From: Monocercomonoides exilis
Lineage: Eukaryota > Preaxostyla > Oxymonadida > Polymastigidae
Assembly: GCA_001643675.2 (NCBI GenBank)
Contig: LSRY02000001.1
Span: forward strand, 124,001-188,000
Length of the DNA stretch: 64,000 nucleotides
Reading direction: 5' to 3'
The stretch's first letter is position 1; every line of letters starts with the position of its first letter. The notes below the pieces were generated by a model. That model had not been told where the DNA came from. It was given only the letters and a program-made list of their open reading frames with translations, and made no database searches. A program made the position numbers and the translations under genes. Below, piece by piece: positions 44,565 to 57,115 of the stretch.

Positions 44565-47498
44565 TTAACCTCTACTTAAATTCACTCCCTTTCCAGTCCA
44601 TAATTCCTTTAATTCAACAGAACAACCCAAATCCCTCAATGCTGCATGAACCGCCTCGTGGAAATTTCTCCACAAAGTTATATCTTTTCTTTGCTGAGGA
44701 GTAGATGGAGTTTTATCTTTTTCTCTTTTAGCTGCTTCATAAAGTGGTCTCAGAATTTTTTCTGCCCCATTCTTCAGAAATGTCTCTTTCAACGCAGTTG
44801 CTGACGACAAATGCACAGCAGAAGCAGTAGACGCTGAAGAAAGCGAGGAAAGCGACATGGAGTTCCGAATGATGTAGCACAGATGTGTCATTACAGGCAG
44901 TGAAGCAGTATCAGCAGAACCTGAACTTTGCTGCAGTGCTTCGAGAGAAAGAAGAATAGAGCCGACAAAATCGATGCCGTCGTCAGGAATCGAAGAAGTG
45001 GGCGTTGAAGACGACGATGAAGACGAAGATGATGAAGAAGAATGCTCTACAAGTCGATTGGTTGTTTCTCTGTTGCGGAGGAGAAGCGACGAAAGAGCAG
45101 CAGCAGCACCTTCAGCGATGGACATGAGAGAAGGAGAAAGAATTGTGAGAGGAAGGAAGGGCTGTGATTGAGAAGAAGAAGAGGAGGAGGAAGAGGAGGA
45201 AGAAGAAGAAGAAGATGATGCTGAAGAAGGAGCAGGCTTTGGTGGGAACAAAGTTGTGATTGTTTGGATGAGTGACAGCAAAGTCATTCCAACATCGCAG
45301 ACAGGAATAGAAGTGGCAGATGAATCTATTTCAATAGAAGACAACGACGATGATGACTCGCCAAAATGCTCTGGATGGACAGAAAGGACTCTTTTCGCAT
45401 CGTCGCTGTGGTTGAGCGCCTTGATCAGCTGCAAAGTGGATGACAGCACATTCAGAGCAGCACTCAGCATCACACGCGACAGAAGGGAAGAAGGTTGGTC
45501 CGCTGTTTCTTTGGATTTTGTATCGCTCTCTTTATCTTTATCTTTATCTTCTTCTTCGTCTTCTTCTTTTTTCTCGTTTTCTTTCTCGTTTTGAGTTTCG
45601 GCTGCCTCTTCATCTTTCTTTTTCTGCTGCGAAAGCTCTCTTTTTTGGGCTGAGTGTATCCATCTCAATAGAGAAAGGCCATCTCTCAAAGTGGCTGTGA
45701 TTAAATGCACAATTGTTGGCTCACAAGAAGAAAGATAAGAAGAAGAAGATGATGAAGATGATGATAACTGTGCTGTCTGAGAAGAAGCATCCAAAATGCT
45801 CAAAGTTGTGCCTTTCACCGGCGAATCTGCAGAAGAAGCAGAAGAACACAAGGAATGGCAGACAGGAGCCAGCAGACAGAATGAAGACGCAAAAGAGTTG
45901 AGAAGCGTCGAATGCAAACGGAAAGTGGCTGCGACAGCATTCGCACGGAGCGATGCTGACTGCTCATTTAACGACAGATAAAGCGCCAAAGGCGTGAAAA
46001 CAGAAGAATGTGCTGTTGTTGGGGTTGATTTGCCTGCCAAATGAAACGGCGGCGAAAGCGCTGCCCAATCTGGAATCACAGCAGATTCGCTTGTTTCTGC
46101 TTTCTTCTTCTTCTCATCATCTTCTTTTTCTTCTTCTCCTTTCTCCTCTTTTCCTTCCTTTTCTTTGACATTCTCAACCAAAAATCCCTTTCTGATGAGG
46201 CTGCTCAGCTTGTCAAAGAGTCCCTTGCTGCCCATCTCCTGTCTTGTCTGATGGCCTCTTCCAGCCGTCGCCCTCACATCGTCATCAGCTGTCAGCGTCT
46301 TCATCAGCACACACACATCAACCGCAGATGCAGCAAGAGGCATCGTCTGCATCGACGCAAAGGGACATGAGCTGGTCTCTTCTGAAGATGAACTGGAAGA
46401 TGCCTTCAAAACTTCCTCAACAAATTCTCTGAACTGTTTTTCCTCCTTTTCCACGCTCGTTTCTTCCCTCTTTTCGCTTCCCGACAGCGCCATTTCCTTT
46501 GCCGCCTTGTTTATGTGCGAAATAAGAAGCAACGAGCTTTTCAGTGCATCTAACAGTCCATAGCCAATGAAGTGGGTTCTGTGCTGTTCGTGCTTCTTGC
46601 ACCCAGCATTGATGCACTCAATGCATTGGTTTAACAGATATAACTTAGAATAGCATAAAGAGGTTGATGATGCTAATGAAAGTGCGGTTTGCTGAAGAGA
46701 ACGAAGAATGAAGAGAAGACGCAATGGATATGAAAGAACGGCCGATAAGGAAATTGAATCAACTTCTTTCTTTGCTTTTAACCAGCTGCTCTCTTCTTCA
46801 TCTGAATTGTCACTTTTTTTCTCTTTATTTTTTTCATCTTCAAATGTAATTGGTACGTATCTTTGAGTGTACGGAAGAGTTGTTTCTCTCGACATTGACG
46901 CACCAGATGTTGAAGGTAAAGTTGTTAGGTAGTCTGGCTGTGCTTTCAATAGAATCAAAAGAGCTTCAAAAGCAATGCGAGCAGAAAACAGTTGCTGAGG
47001 TTCTGAAAATGGAAAGCAGACATATTCAAGATAGATTATAATCAAGTGGATAAGATTATTCTCGCAGCACTTCAACGGAGAATCTGCAACACCACTTTCC
47101 TTTGGATCTTTTAAACATCTGACAATTTTAATCAAAATCATTGCAACTTTTGGGGAATTTTCTTTCCAATTTATGTCATTAAGTGATGCTTCTTTTGAAA
47201 TCAGTTTTTGAATCTCCGAAAGATGCTTTTCAAGCGGAGGAAGAAAATCATCGTCACTTGTGCCTGGAGGTAAATATATTCGCTTTATGTTTGATAGATC
47301 AACAGCTTCATGAAAAAGCATGCAATTTACAAGAATAAAATATCTCAATCAAAAAATATCACTTTTATTCAAACACATTCTTTCAAATTCGTTAACAGCT
47401 TCCGCAATGGCTTCATCTTCCTCCATGTCAAAATCCTCAATGTTTGATCGAACAGCTTCATTGAAAGCTTTTTGCGTTATTGTGCGTTTTGGTGGCAT
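44565..47498 (-). CDS. ARMC6: ARMC6-like armadillo repeat protein, two exons
   Basis: Exon 47498-47375, intron 47374-47306 (GTTTGA...AAG), exon 47305-44565; 954 aa. The N terminus MPPKRTITQKAFNEAVRSNI followed by EDFDMEEDEAIAEAVNEFE and, across the splice, SVDLSNI aligns without gaps with ARMC6 (K-R-I-A-Q-E-x-F-x-A-A-V-x-E-N-I-E-E-F ... GVDLSNI). The C terminus ALRDLGCSVELKELWTGKG is nearly the ARMC6 terminus. Between them the armadillo repeats are stretched by poly-Ser and acidic inserts, so the protein is about twice the human length (about 500 aa). Function of ARMC6 is not settled. It shares a 61-bp promoter region with the NAP gene. Confidence 0.85.
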
Positions 47499-47559
47499 TT
47501 CCAAAAAATAACTTAAATGAAACCAATTGTTAATGGGTAATCATTTGAATTGATCAAAA
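47499..47559. promoter_or_regulatory. 61-bp bidirectional promoter region
   Basis: The starts of ARMC6 (47498, minus) and NAP (47560, plus) are only 61 bp apart, so transcription of both must start inside this stretch or inside the other gene's first exon. Composition is AT-rich; no motif recognised. Confidence 0.5.
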
Positions 47560-49135
47560 ATGTCAAGTGCTTCCTGTTCTTCAACCGGGGTAGATATCCC
47601 AGATAATATTCACAAAAGATTGAGAGCTTTGAAGAAAATTCAAGATGAGCTTTCGGGACCTGAAGCAAACTATGAAAAAGAGAAAGCAGAAATTCTGAGT
47701 AAATATTCAAAGATTTTTGAAAACATATTCGAAACTCGCAAGAAAATAATCACAGGGGAATATGAACCTAAAGAAGAAGAATTGGCTCCTGTGGAATCAC
47801 TTCCTTTTGCAAAACCTGAAGATGGAAAAGATGAGCCATCATCATCCTCTTCTGCTTCTGAGAAAGAAGAAAGTGATAAGGGTATTTTGTTGTTTTTGCT
47901 GTCGTAGTTTATTTTATTATATTATTTTTATTGCAATTTATACAAAAAATATTTGATTTCTTTTATTTGATTTCAAAGTTAAAGGAGTTCATGGATTTTG
48001 GAAGCAATGCATTCGAGGTGCCCCAATGTTCAACAATGTAATTCACATGAGAGATCTAGATGCATTAGAATATTTGAGCGATATACATTTTGAAAAGGAA
48101 CTTCGAAGCGATGATGGAGCAGAAGAAGATGAAGATGAGGAAGATGAAAAATCAGAAAAGGAAGAAGAATCCAAAGAAAAAGATGATCAGACGAACCAAA
48201 AAAGTGCTCCTCGTGAATGCGAAACAGTCAGTGTTGTATTTGTTTTCGAAAAGAATCCGTACTTCAAAAATGAATCGTTTTCACTCACATTTCGGACTAT
48301 CAAAGAAGGCTCTCGATGGAATTATTCGTATCTTCCACCTGAAGTTGAAGAAGGCAAGCAATCTATTGAATGGAAGAAAGGAATGGAAATCGGGGTGTTC
48401 CAGCAGAAAGTGATGGTTGACAAGAAAGTGAAGGATTCAAAGGGGAAAAGTAAAGGAAAAGGTAAAGGAAAAGAAAAGAAGATCAAAGTGGAAGAAGAGA
48501 TTACCGTTGTGCGCCCTACATTTTTCGACATGTTTCTGAGTTTTGAAGAGTATGTAGAGAAGATGGACACAATGCAGGATGCTGCAGATAAATACAAGAT
48601 TTCAGCAGAATCAATCAAAGAAGAAGAGAAAATCTGGAAAAAGAAAGGATATCCATTTTTGCCTGAAATGAATTCGGAAAGCGGAGAAAAGAAAGGGAAA
48701 GGAAAAGACAAAGGAAAGAAGAAGCAAAAACCAGGAAAGCTTGAAGTGGACGAAGAAGACGAGAAAGAAGGAATCTACGAGATGGAAGCAGACAAGGACA
48801 AAGAGGTGATAGAAAGCGATGTGAGTGAGATGATGAGCAGCTATCTGATGATTGGGCTGTTTCTGGTGAATGAGCTGCTCCCGAATGCAATTGGATGGTT
48901 CACAGGCGAAGCGGTTGTGGAAATGGAAAAGAACGAGGAGGAAGAGAGCGATGATGATGATGATGATGATGACTCAGATGAGGATGAGGATGAGGACGAA
49001 GAGGAGGAAGATGAAGATGAAGAAGACGATGAAGACGATGATGATTCTGATGATGATAATGCAAAGGATAAGAAATCGAAAGCGAAAGCGAAAGGTGCAG
49101 AAAAAGAACTTCCTCCAGAATGCAAACAATCATAA
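47560..49135 (+). CDS. Nucleosome assembly protein (NAP1-like), two exons
   Basis: Exon 47560-47881, intron 47882-47978 (GTATTT...AAG), exon 47979-49135; 492 aa. RLRALKKIQDEL is the long dimerisation helix; YSKIFENIFETRKKIITGEY is the NAP accessory segment (Y-x-P-L-x-x-x-R-x-x-I-i-x-G-x-Y). After the splice VKGVHGFWKQCIRGAPMFN and LDALEYLSDIHFEK match GI-P-x-FW-x-x-x-x-N and L-x-x-L-x-D-I. The core continues with FVFEKNPYFKNESFSLTF. Lys-rich and acidic inserts enlarge the earmuff region, and the C terminus is the usual long Asp/Glu tail. NAPs chaperone H2A-H2B. Confidence 0.9.
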
Positions 49136-49488
49136 CAAATACACTTTGGTTTTTTAATTTGTTATTTTATTGATTTTTCTCAACTTCTCATTATCTTTGC
49201 TTCTTTTGTTAGATTTTAAAACAATTGAAGCTCTTTATTTTTTAACAATGCAAATGGAACGTATCTCTTTTTGAATGACAAAGAAGAAATAATTTAACTC
49301 ATTACAAATAGAATTTCTTGAATATTTTGAAAACTATCAAATGAAAAACTGATAGCAAGTTTTTTCTTGGAAGTTAAAAAAATCAATATTTTTTATTTTT
49401 AAAAATAGGAAGTGAGGTGAAGTGAAATTCAAAGATTGCAAAAAAGACAATCTATTTATTTAATATAACTCCTTTCGATTTGCTTTGC
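49136..49488. other. Convergent 3' region between NAP and PWP2
   Basis: 353 bp of AT-rich 3' flank; no gene seen. Confidence 0.4.
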
Positions 49489-52400
49489 TTATAAGTTCTC
49501 TTTGCTTTCTAAGTGAGCAACAGACAGATATTTCATAAGTGATACATTCTCTTGTGAGGTGGTGTTGAGCGAAGTGTAGTCGGTTTTCATCCATTTTTGG
49601 ATCGCTCTGAGAGATGGAAGAAGCTGGATGCGATTCTTAGGGAAAAGAAGTTCCATTAATAATAAGAAAATGATAAGAAAAAAAATATGTTAAAAAATAT
49701 TCACATATATAAAAACAAAGAAATATAAACCAAATTAGAATTCATAAAAAAGAAGAAGAAAACATCAAAATTAATATTGCTATTTCAATTATTTAATTAA
49801 TGAAAAAATCCTGCTCATGAACCCTTCAAGCAAACCTTTGTAATATAAACTGAATGAACAGACAGCAACGTCACAACCCAAAGAAGGCACAGCTGGAGAT
49901 GCGGAGAGCTGTCACCGTATCGTCCAAAGAACGACAGAAGTCTCGAAACCAGATTTCCTCTAGAAAACGATGATGAAGGCAGAGATGACACAACTTGATG
50001 TATTTCTGTTGGCGGGATCGATTCTACAACACGCACCACAATCTCAAACTCGCCCAATCTCAACGCTGTTCTGAGCGCCTTTGCCCACTCTTCCTTCTCC
50101 AATGCAGCAGCAATTGCATCTTCAGTCACATCCTCATCGAATTCAAACGGATCAAACGCTAACGCCGCAGCATTCGAATCAAACACCACAGCACCTCTTC
50201 CTGTTGCCACAACAAACGCTGTCCCCGTTGGCGCAAATGCCACACAACGCGAGCCAAACTGCTTTGCTGACGATGCCATCCAGCTGGGCCGAGGGTCGCC
50301 CTCTGCTCCATCATCTCCCATTGCATTCCCTCTCTCTTCAGCTTCATCATCTGAATCAGCTAAGTCGATGTCCACTTCACCTTGATATTCCTGGTTGTCT
50401 GGAATGTCCATCCAGTTCTTGTTGTATTTCATTCCTGTTGTGCGCCACATCTTCTCTCCTTGTGCTGTGATGCCTGGAAACAGCCGGTCAGGCGCCAGAC
50501 GGTAGCGATGCAGCAGCACTGCCCCGTTTTTGCTGCTCACGTCGTAAAGGCAGGCAAACGGATGCAGCCCAACGCACATAATGCACGAGCCATCTGGTGA
50601 GAAGTGGATGTCAGTGAAGCCATTTGCTGTCAGATCCTGCTTCTCCTTCCGCATTCCCCCCGACCCAACACAGTCAAACGAGATGTCAGTTGCAAACAGC
50701 TGCTTCCCGAACTCGACGTCCCACATCGACAGCATTCCGCGTCTGGTGAGTGTTGCAACTGTCTTCGAGTCTGGGCAGAACTGCACATTCAGCACTTCGC
50801 TTGCATGATCCAGTACTTTCGGCTCGCTTCCTGTACCTTTCTTCTCAAAGATGTCCCACAGGCGCACCGTCCCGTCCCACGAGCCAGACGCCAAAAGTGT
50901 TCCTTCCTCAGAAAAGGCCACACACGAAACAGGTCCGCTGTGTCCCGACAAGAAGTCCAGAAGCTGCCCAGTCTGCGAAGACCACACAGCCACACCATCG
51001 CCTGCCACTGTCGAAGATGTGCCAGCCATCTCGGACGATGTCGAGGAGAAAGTTGACCCTCCGCTCATGTCGATGCAGCCTGCTGCGATGAGAGTTCCGC
51101 TCGAGTCAGCACACACCGAAGACAGCGAGCAGCTGCTGACTGCCACGCCGGCTGTGGCTCCTGCTCCCAGTGATTTCACAGATGGAGGTACCAGCACTCG
51201 AAACGTTCGGAACCGCTTCAGATCGAACAAGCGTACAGAACCGTCTTTGGACGAGGCAGCCAGCGCGTGACGGGGCAAGAAGTTTAGTCCAGTGATCTCT
51301 GCGCTGTGCTCAGCGAATGTGGCAATGCAGAAGCCAGACTCGCGCGACCAGATTTTCACTTTTCCGTCGCTTGCACCAGTTGCGATGAGGGTGGAATCAG
51401 GAGAGAATGCACAGCAGCTCACACCATCGAAGGAGGCTGTCAAAATGCCAGTTGCAATTTCAGAGCCATCTGCACGAGAAAGCGAGGTTGCATTGGAAGA
51501 AGCATCGTCTCCTCCAGCCGCTGTGCCTGAATTTCCTCCAGAAGATGAAGAAGAATTGTTGCTGACAACTCCGAACGTCTTCCCGCCAGCAACCATCACA
51601 CCTCCGTGGCCGACCTGCCTCATCACAACTGTCTCATTCACCCAGTCCCACACAGACAGCAGCCCTTCCTTTGCGCAGCCCACCGCAATCCAGTTTTCGT
51701 TCGCAGAGAAGGCAACAGAAGTGACGCGGGTGTTTGAGAGAGTGAGGGATTGTGTTGTGGCGATGCAGGGTGCAGGAGGGTCAGCAGATGCAGATACAGA
51801 AGAGGCAGAGGAGGATGAAGTGGATGCGTAGAAATCAGCAAGCGAGAACGAGTTTGGATCTGAAGAAGATGACGATGACGAGGAAGATGCAGCCAGTGCA
51901 GCTGTTTCCTTTGCTGGGTGCATAATCCGAATGACGCCTGAAGAAAGCCCCACGATAAGGATGTTCGACATCGAAGCAGAAAGCGAAGAGAGAGACGAAA
52001 TGTGCTGCTTCTGTGCTGCAAGGAAGTCGGCAGAGACAGCCGCTGCGCTGAACAGGAGCGACGGCGAGGGAACTGCAAAGTACGCGACGGAGGACACTTT
52101 TGCATGGCCCAATGAAAGATACTCCTTTCTGATGAAGCTCCAGCGTGAGCGGGCGAATGCTGTTTCCCATTCGTGTTTAGCGTTCAGCGCGTCCTTCTGA
52201 GCGGATGTCAAAAGGAGATGCGACTCTTCCCCAGGGAGAAGAACAGCAGACGCATCAGACGTGCTGTTGGTTGATGAAGAGGAAGAAGAAGAGGAAGGAC
52301 TGGATGAAGAAGAGGATTTACTTCTGCTTTTCTTTCCTTCTCCGCTTTTGTTGTCTTCAACCTCTCGAATGTCATCTTCTTCCATTTTGGTCTTTCCATG

Positions 52401-53799
52401 CTCCTTTCCGTTTTTCCCTTTCCCCTTTTCCTCTCTTTCCAGTTTCTTCTGCTTCGCATAGTCAGGCATCATGCTCTTTGGAGGAGGGTTCCGCTTCCAA
52501 AAGCAGATGGTGCCATCTCTCGAAAGAGAATACATTTCGCTCGCATCTGAGTTGAAGAAGGCACCCATAATGCGAGTCCTGTGCCCAGAAAACGAAACAG
52601 GCCGGAACGTCAAGCGCTTCTTCTTTCTTTTGCTGTTATTTTTCCGGTCAAATCCCTCGTTTTGAGCTTCGCTTGGCTTTTCGTCCAAAGAAAGATACTC
52701 TGGCAGTTCCTCGTTTTTCTGCTTTTCTTTTTCCATCTTCATTTTCTTTTTGTTTGAATTGAATCCGTCATCGTCATCACTTTCGCTTCCTTCGATTGAC
52801 TCATCTTCGTCGTTGTCCTCTTCTGCAAGCTGATCGCCCAACTCTTCGCTTGACATTTCTTCTTCCTCCTCTTCTTCCTCATCTGAAGCAGAACTATCTT
52901 CTTCTTCATCTTCTTCATTCCCCTTCTCTCCTGTTGGCGCTTTTGTTGTTATACCAATGCGGCTATACATCAAAGGAATGCTAATGTTTCTTATAGAAAA
53001 AAGACGAACGGTTGCATCTTCACTTCCAACAAGAACAAAACTGTTAGAAGAGCATAATTACGATAAATTGTCAATTATAAAAGAGGGTGAAAAATCTCAA
53101 AAATATATAACAATGAAAATTTTGTTCAAACGAAGACGTTGGATCCCATTCAACTGATGTAACCAATCCTTGTATTCCTCGAAGAGTTTTCATCAAAATT
53201 AAAGGAGCAAGTTGAAACTCAGCAGTGTTGGGAGTTTTCCATATGAAAACTTTTGCTCCACTACTGGTTGCTAAATACCTAGGCAAACAAATGCAAATCC
53301 AAAAGAATAAAAAAAATGCAAAAATACTTGCTATCAGGCGAGAAACGAAGGAAAAATGCAGGTGCGTGAAGATTGACGTTTCCAATAACTGAACGAGACA
53401 AAAAATGATATAAAACAGTTCTCCCATCAATATCTGAAACAGCAAGCAAAGAGTCATTTGGGGACAATGCCACAGAAATAATATTTTTCCTTGTTTCAAA
53501 TGGCAACGTCTCCACAATATTTCTATTAAAAAATGTTTGATTATCAAATGAATTGAATGAATTATAATGCTTAACAAAATTAATTACAGTCCATCAACCT
53601 CTTTAAATTATAAATCAATATTCGATTCCCAACTGGTGATAAAAGTTGTGATCCATTTTGTGTAAAAAGCAAGTTTCCTTTCCTATATATTCCACCAAGA
53701 AGATGTGAAAACTTTAAAATAATTTACAATCGAAATATGTTGTACTTTGATCGCTTTAAAACCTAAGCAAAAAAAGCAAACTATAAATTCTTTCTGCAT
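49489..53799 (-). CDS. PWP2: PWP2-like U3 snoRNP (SSU processome) WD40 protein, six exons
   Basis: Exons 53799-53782, 53711-53599, 53522-53328, 53278-53132, 53040-49836 and 49635-49489 join in frame to 1,274 aa. The first exon is only 18 nt (MQKEFI); joined to FSHLLGGIYRKGN it aligns position by position with the PWP2 N terminus (M-x-x-x-F-x-F-S-N-L-L-G-T-V-Y-R-x-G-N). Two WD40 propellers follow, with VSCVAFSEEGTLLASGSWDG and VRLWDIFEKK in the second. The C-terminal domain has AFDPFEFDEDVTEDAIAAAL and ALRTALRLGEFEIVVRVVES, as in PWP2 (LFDPFELD...A-ilMALrLNE). A large acidic/Lys/Ser insert sits after the first propeller blades. The protein acts in 18S rRNA processing in the nucleolus. All five introns are GT-AG, two with GTTTGC. 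Confidence 0.9.
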
Positions 53800-54042
53800 T
53801 GAAAACTGTCTATGGTTAGATCAAACACATAAACTTGATATTGTGTGAAACTATGAATAATCCACAAATATGAGAAAAATATCATTTGATTTTCTCTTTT
53901 CTTTAATAACCATAAGTTTTTGCTTCAACCTAGTTTTTTTTTATTCTTTGAATAATTGTCACTGTTTCAGATAATATATATTATGATAAATGAATCACTG
54001 GAAAAGGAATTGAATTGTATGCTTTTAAAGTATCTGTGAAAT
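53800..54042. promoter_or_regulatory. Divergent 5' region, PWP2 and C9orf78-like gene
   Basis: 243 bp AT-rich DNA between two divergent starts. No motif recognised. Confidence 0.35.
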
Positions 54043-55450
54043 ATGGAACTTTCATTTCATGTTGCAATTTTTCGTAATTATTTTTTTTAAAATTTATCCA
54101 GCAAAAGAGTCAAAAACTGTTTTTAAAAAGCCTGGCAAAATAAAAAAGTTTCGAAGTGTAAATTCTGTAAATATGACAGATAATGATTCCATTGATGAAA
54201 GCTCGGATATTATGTTTGTTCAAATAGTATTTATTCTCTGCAACTGTTCAAATAGGGATAAGATTCAACAAATTAAAATGGAACAAAAAATGAAGGAATA
54301 TATATCTGGGTTGGATGCAGAAACACTCAGCATTATTACATCTGAGAAAAAGGGAAAAGAGCAAAAGCAATCCTCAGAAGGAACTTTTGCACAAGAATCT
54401 ACTGTTTTTGGACAAGATGCTCGAAAGTTTGATATAGCATTTTCAATTTTTATTTTTAGGATTACACAAATAGGCAACTTTACATTGAAGAGAAATTGAA
54501 AGAAAAATCTTTCATTGAAAAAACTCCAAGCAAAAAGCCTGATGAAATGGCAAAAAGCAGCACTGAAAATCAATCTAAACGTTTAACAGAAGAAGATTTA
54601 TTCAAAGTTCCTGAATCTTTGAAAGCAGTTTGCTTTTTATTCATAGGTTATTGATTTCATTGCTCCAATTAATACCCAAAAATAGAAGCAAAAACCACCA
54701 AAAGAGGTTGCAAGCAATTGGGATGTTGGAATAAGCGAAGTGGAACTTCCTATAAAGTTAGCTTCTTCTTCTTACTTTAACTAATTTGCTTTTCTTTCTG
54801 TTTTATTTAATATATCTTAAAATTATATTTTCATTCATTAATATTTGAATATAAATCGAACTTTTCCGTTTTAAGGTTTAAGAAAAAGAATATGCAGGCC
54901 ACTGAAACTGCGTACAAGCGACTTGTTGAGAAAGAAGCGTCTCAACCTGCTCCAGTACCGATGTCGTGTGTACAAATTTATTTATATTTTTGATTTTTAA
55001 AATTATGTTGAACTTTGTTTTGAACTCTATTGAAATTGATTTTTATTAATTGGAAAACAAAGACATTATAAATCAACAATGACCGGTCTTGCCCTTCCGA
55101 TTGATGATGATGCATCGGTTAAGCGTATGATTCAAGAAACTGTAAAACGGAAGTCTCAATCTTTTGAAGAAACAGCTCAGAAAAGGATTCATAGCCAGAA
55201 TGATGAAGAAATTCATAGCATCGAAGGGGAAATTTCTTCCGGAGAAAAAAAGGTGAAGTTATCAACCTCTCAAAGTATTGATGAAAAGATAGTATCTTTG
55301 ACTGATGAATCAGTGATTCCACTTCACCAACTGATTGAAAAGGAATTGAGCAGCATCAACAAGCAACTGAAAGGGCAAAAAGTCCACACAAACCAAACAG
55401 CTACTGATGATTTAGTAATGAATCGTTTCAAAGCTAGGATGAGGAGATAG
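54043..55450 (+). CDS. C9orf78/Tls1-like spliceosome-associated protein, seven exons (first exon uncertain)
   Basis: Proposed exons 54043-54060, 54110-54213, 54256-54403, 54460-54627, 54686-54756, 54876-54965 and 55063-55450 give 328 aa in frame. The N terminus is basic (TVFKKPGKIKKFRS); EGTFAQESTDYTNRQLYIEE, KRLTEEDLFKVPESLK and WDVGISEVELPIKFKKKN follow in the order of C9orf78 (SFSAET...MMKYIETEL, then D-x-LYELPE, then M-L-S-GIPEVDLGI-x-x-KIKN). The tail is charged and ends NRFKARMRR. The family (C9orf78/Tls1) binds the Brr2 helicase region of the spliceosome. The start could instead be the ATG at 54059. Introns are 42-119 bp. Family call is by motif order only. Confidence 0.5.
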
Positions 55451-55629
55451 CCTCTTCATATTTTAAAATGTATTTGTTATTTTCTTTTCATATTCTATTC
55501 TTGCTTTTTATTTCAATAAAAAAAATATAAAGAATAAACGATAAATTTTTATTCATTGTTGCATTGAACGTGTCTTTGTGAAAAAATGAAAGCTATGCAT
55601 ATTATCTTTGCCAAATTCAGCATCGTTTC

Positions 55630-55684
<55 letters not shown>

Positions 55685-55761
55685 TATTGTGCAGCAAAAA
55701 CTGGAATTTTTATTCCTTTTCTTTTCCGATTTGAAATTACAGACAGATCACAAAGAGGACA
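55451..55761. other. 3' flank with a 52-bp poly(T) tract
   Basis: Contains AATAAA-like sequence at about 55515 after the preceding gene and an uninterrupted T run at 55632-55683. No gene. Confidence 0.4.
55632..55683 (+). repeat. Poly(T) tract, 52 bp
   Basis: Uninterrupted T run, 78 bp left of the palindrome boundary. Confidence 0.9.
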
Positions 55762-56202
55762 GTCAAAATCGGATATTATCACTTAAGTTTTTGCACAACT
55801 TTTTGTGACTATATCCAATTGTGATTATATGTAATGCAACTTTACACAGAAAAAAAATAAAATTAATTAATTATTTTGTTTTGTTTCAATATTTTCTTTT
55901 TTGAAAATCCTTATCGAAACCATATTTTTGAACTTGAGAAAACAATTTTTATCATTTATACACTTTATGAAGATTTATTTAAACAGTATAATGAAAAATC
56001 AAAAAATTGAAATTTTTATTAAAAATCGATTTTTCAATAAAAAATGCATCTATAATGATTAAAAATGTGATTATATATATTTGGCCCTGCGATTTTTTTC
56101 GTTGAAAAATGAAATGAAAAAGAAAAAAATGTTTTAGCATACAAAAATGTGATTATTACTAATGTTGATTTTATTCGATGGGATTATATCAGGTTTAAAC
56201 CG
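55762..56202. mobile_element. 441-bp MITE (copy 2)
   Basis: Same length as copy 1 and alignable along its length. Left end CAGTCAAAATCGGATATTAT, right end reversed CGGTTTAAACCTGATATAAT. The right flank keeps TA (56203-56204), the left flank reads GA. Confidence 0.6.
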
Positions 56203-56674
56203 TATATGCGTCATTCTCAATAATAATGGATTATTGAATAATTTTTTCAGACAAACGTTTGATGTGTAAATTTGGACAGAAATAAGATGAGGACAAAAAG
56301 AATCTCTCACAGTTTGTCCAATATTTTTTTGAAAAGTTTGTATTGTTTATTTTTCAAGTGATAATGGAAATTGAATATTTTCATAAAATTTTCATTCATT
56401 TTCACAAAACGATTCAAAAGTGTTAGAAATAACAATTGCAATCATTTACTCCCTTTTTGATTAGATATGGTGAAAATGAATGAAAATTTTATGAAAATAT
56501 TCAATTTCCATTATCACTTGAAAAATAAACAATACAAACTTTTCAAAAAAATATTGGACAAACTGTGAGAGATTCTTTTTGTCCTCATCTTATTTCTGTC
56601 CAAATTTACACATCAAACGTTTGTCTGAAAAAATTATTCAATAATCCATTATTATTGAGAATGACGCATATACG

Positions 56675-57115
56675 GTTTAAACCTGATATAATCCCATCGA
56701 ATAAAATCAACATTAGTAATAATCACATTTTTGTATGCTAAAACATTTTTTTCTTTTTCATTTCATTTTTCAACGAAAAAAATCGCAGGGCCAAATATAT
56801 ATAATCACATTTTTAATCATTATAGATGCATTTTTTATTGAAAAATCGATTTTTAATAAAAATTTCAATTTTTTGATTTTTCATTATACTGTTTAAATAA
56901 ATCTTCATAAAGTGTATAAATGATAAAAATTGTTTTCTCAAGTTCAAAAATATGGTTTCGATAAGGATTTTCAAAAAAGAAAATATTGAAACAAAACAAA
57001 ATAATTAATTAATTTTATTTTTTTTCTGTGTAAAGTTGCATTACATATAATCACAATTGGATATAGTCACAAAAAGTTGTGCAAAAACTTAAGTGATAAT
57101 ATCCGATTTTGACTG
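56675..57115. mobile_element. 441-bp MITE (copy 3, inverted)
   Basis: Mirror image of copy 2 in the right arm of the palindrome. TA at its inner flank, AA at its outer flank. Confidence 0.6.

Larger units (their letters stand above)
55762..57115. repeat. 1.35-kb palindrome with 65-bp spacer, bounded by MITE ends
   Basis: Arms 55762-56405 and 56471-57115 are reverse complements with almost no difference. Both outer limits coincide with the CAGTCAAAATCGG terminus of the 441-bp MITE (55762 and 57115). Each arm is a MITE copy plus about 200 bp of non-MITE sequence up to the central spacer (56406-56470). Confidence 0.85.

Noticed and set aside
54043-54109. Using the ATG at 54059 (MLQFFVIIFFK) as the start of the C9orf78-like gene
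   Set aside because: It would add a hydrophobic N terminus to a nuclear-type basic protein; reading that stretch as a short intron is more likely, but the question stays open.
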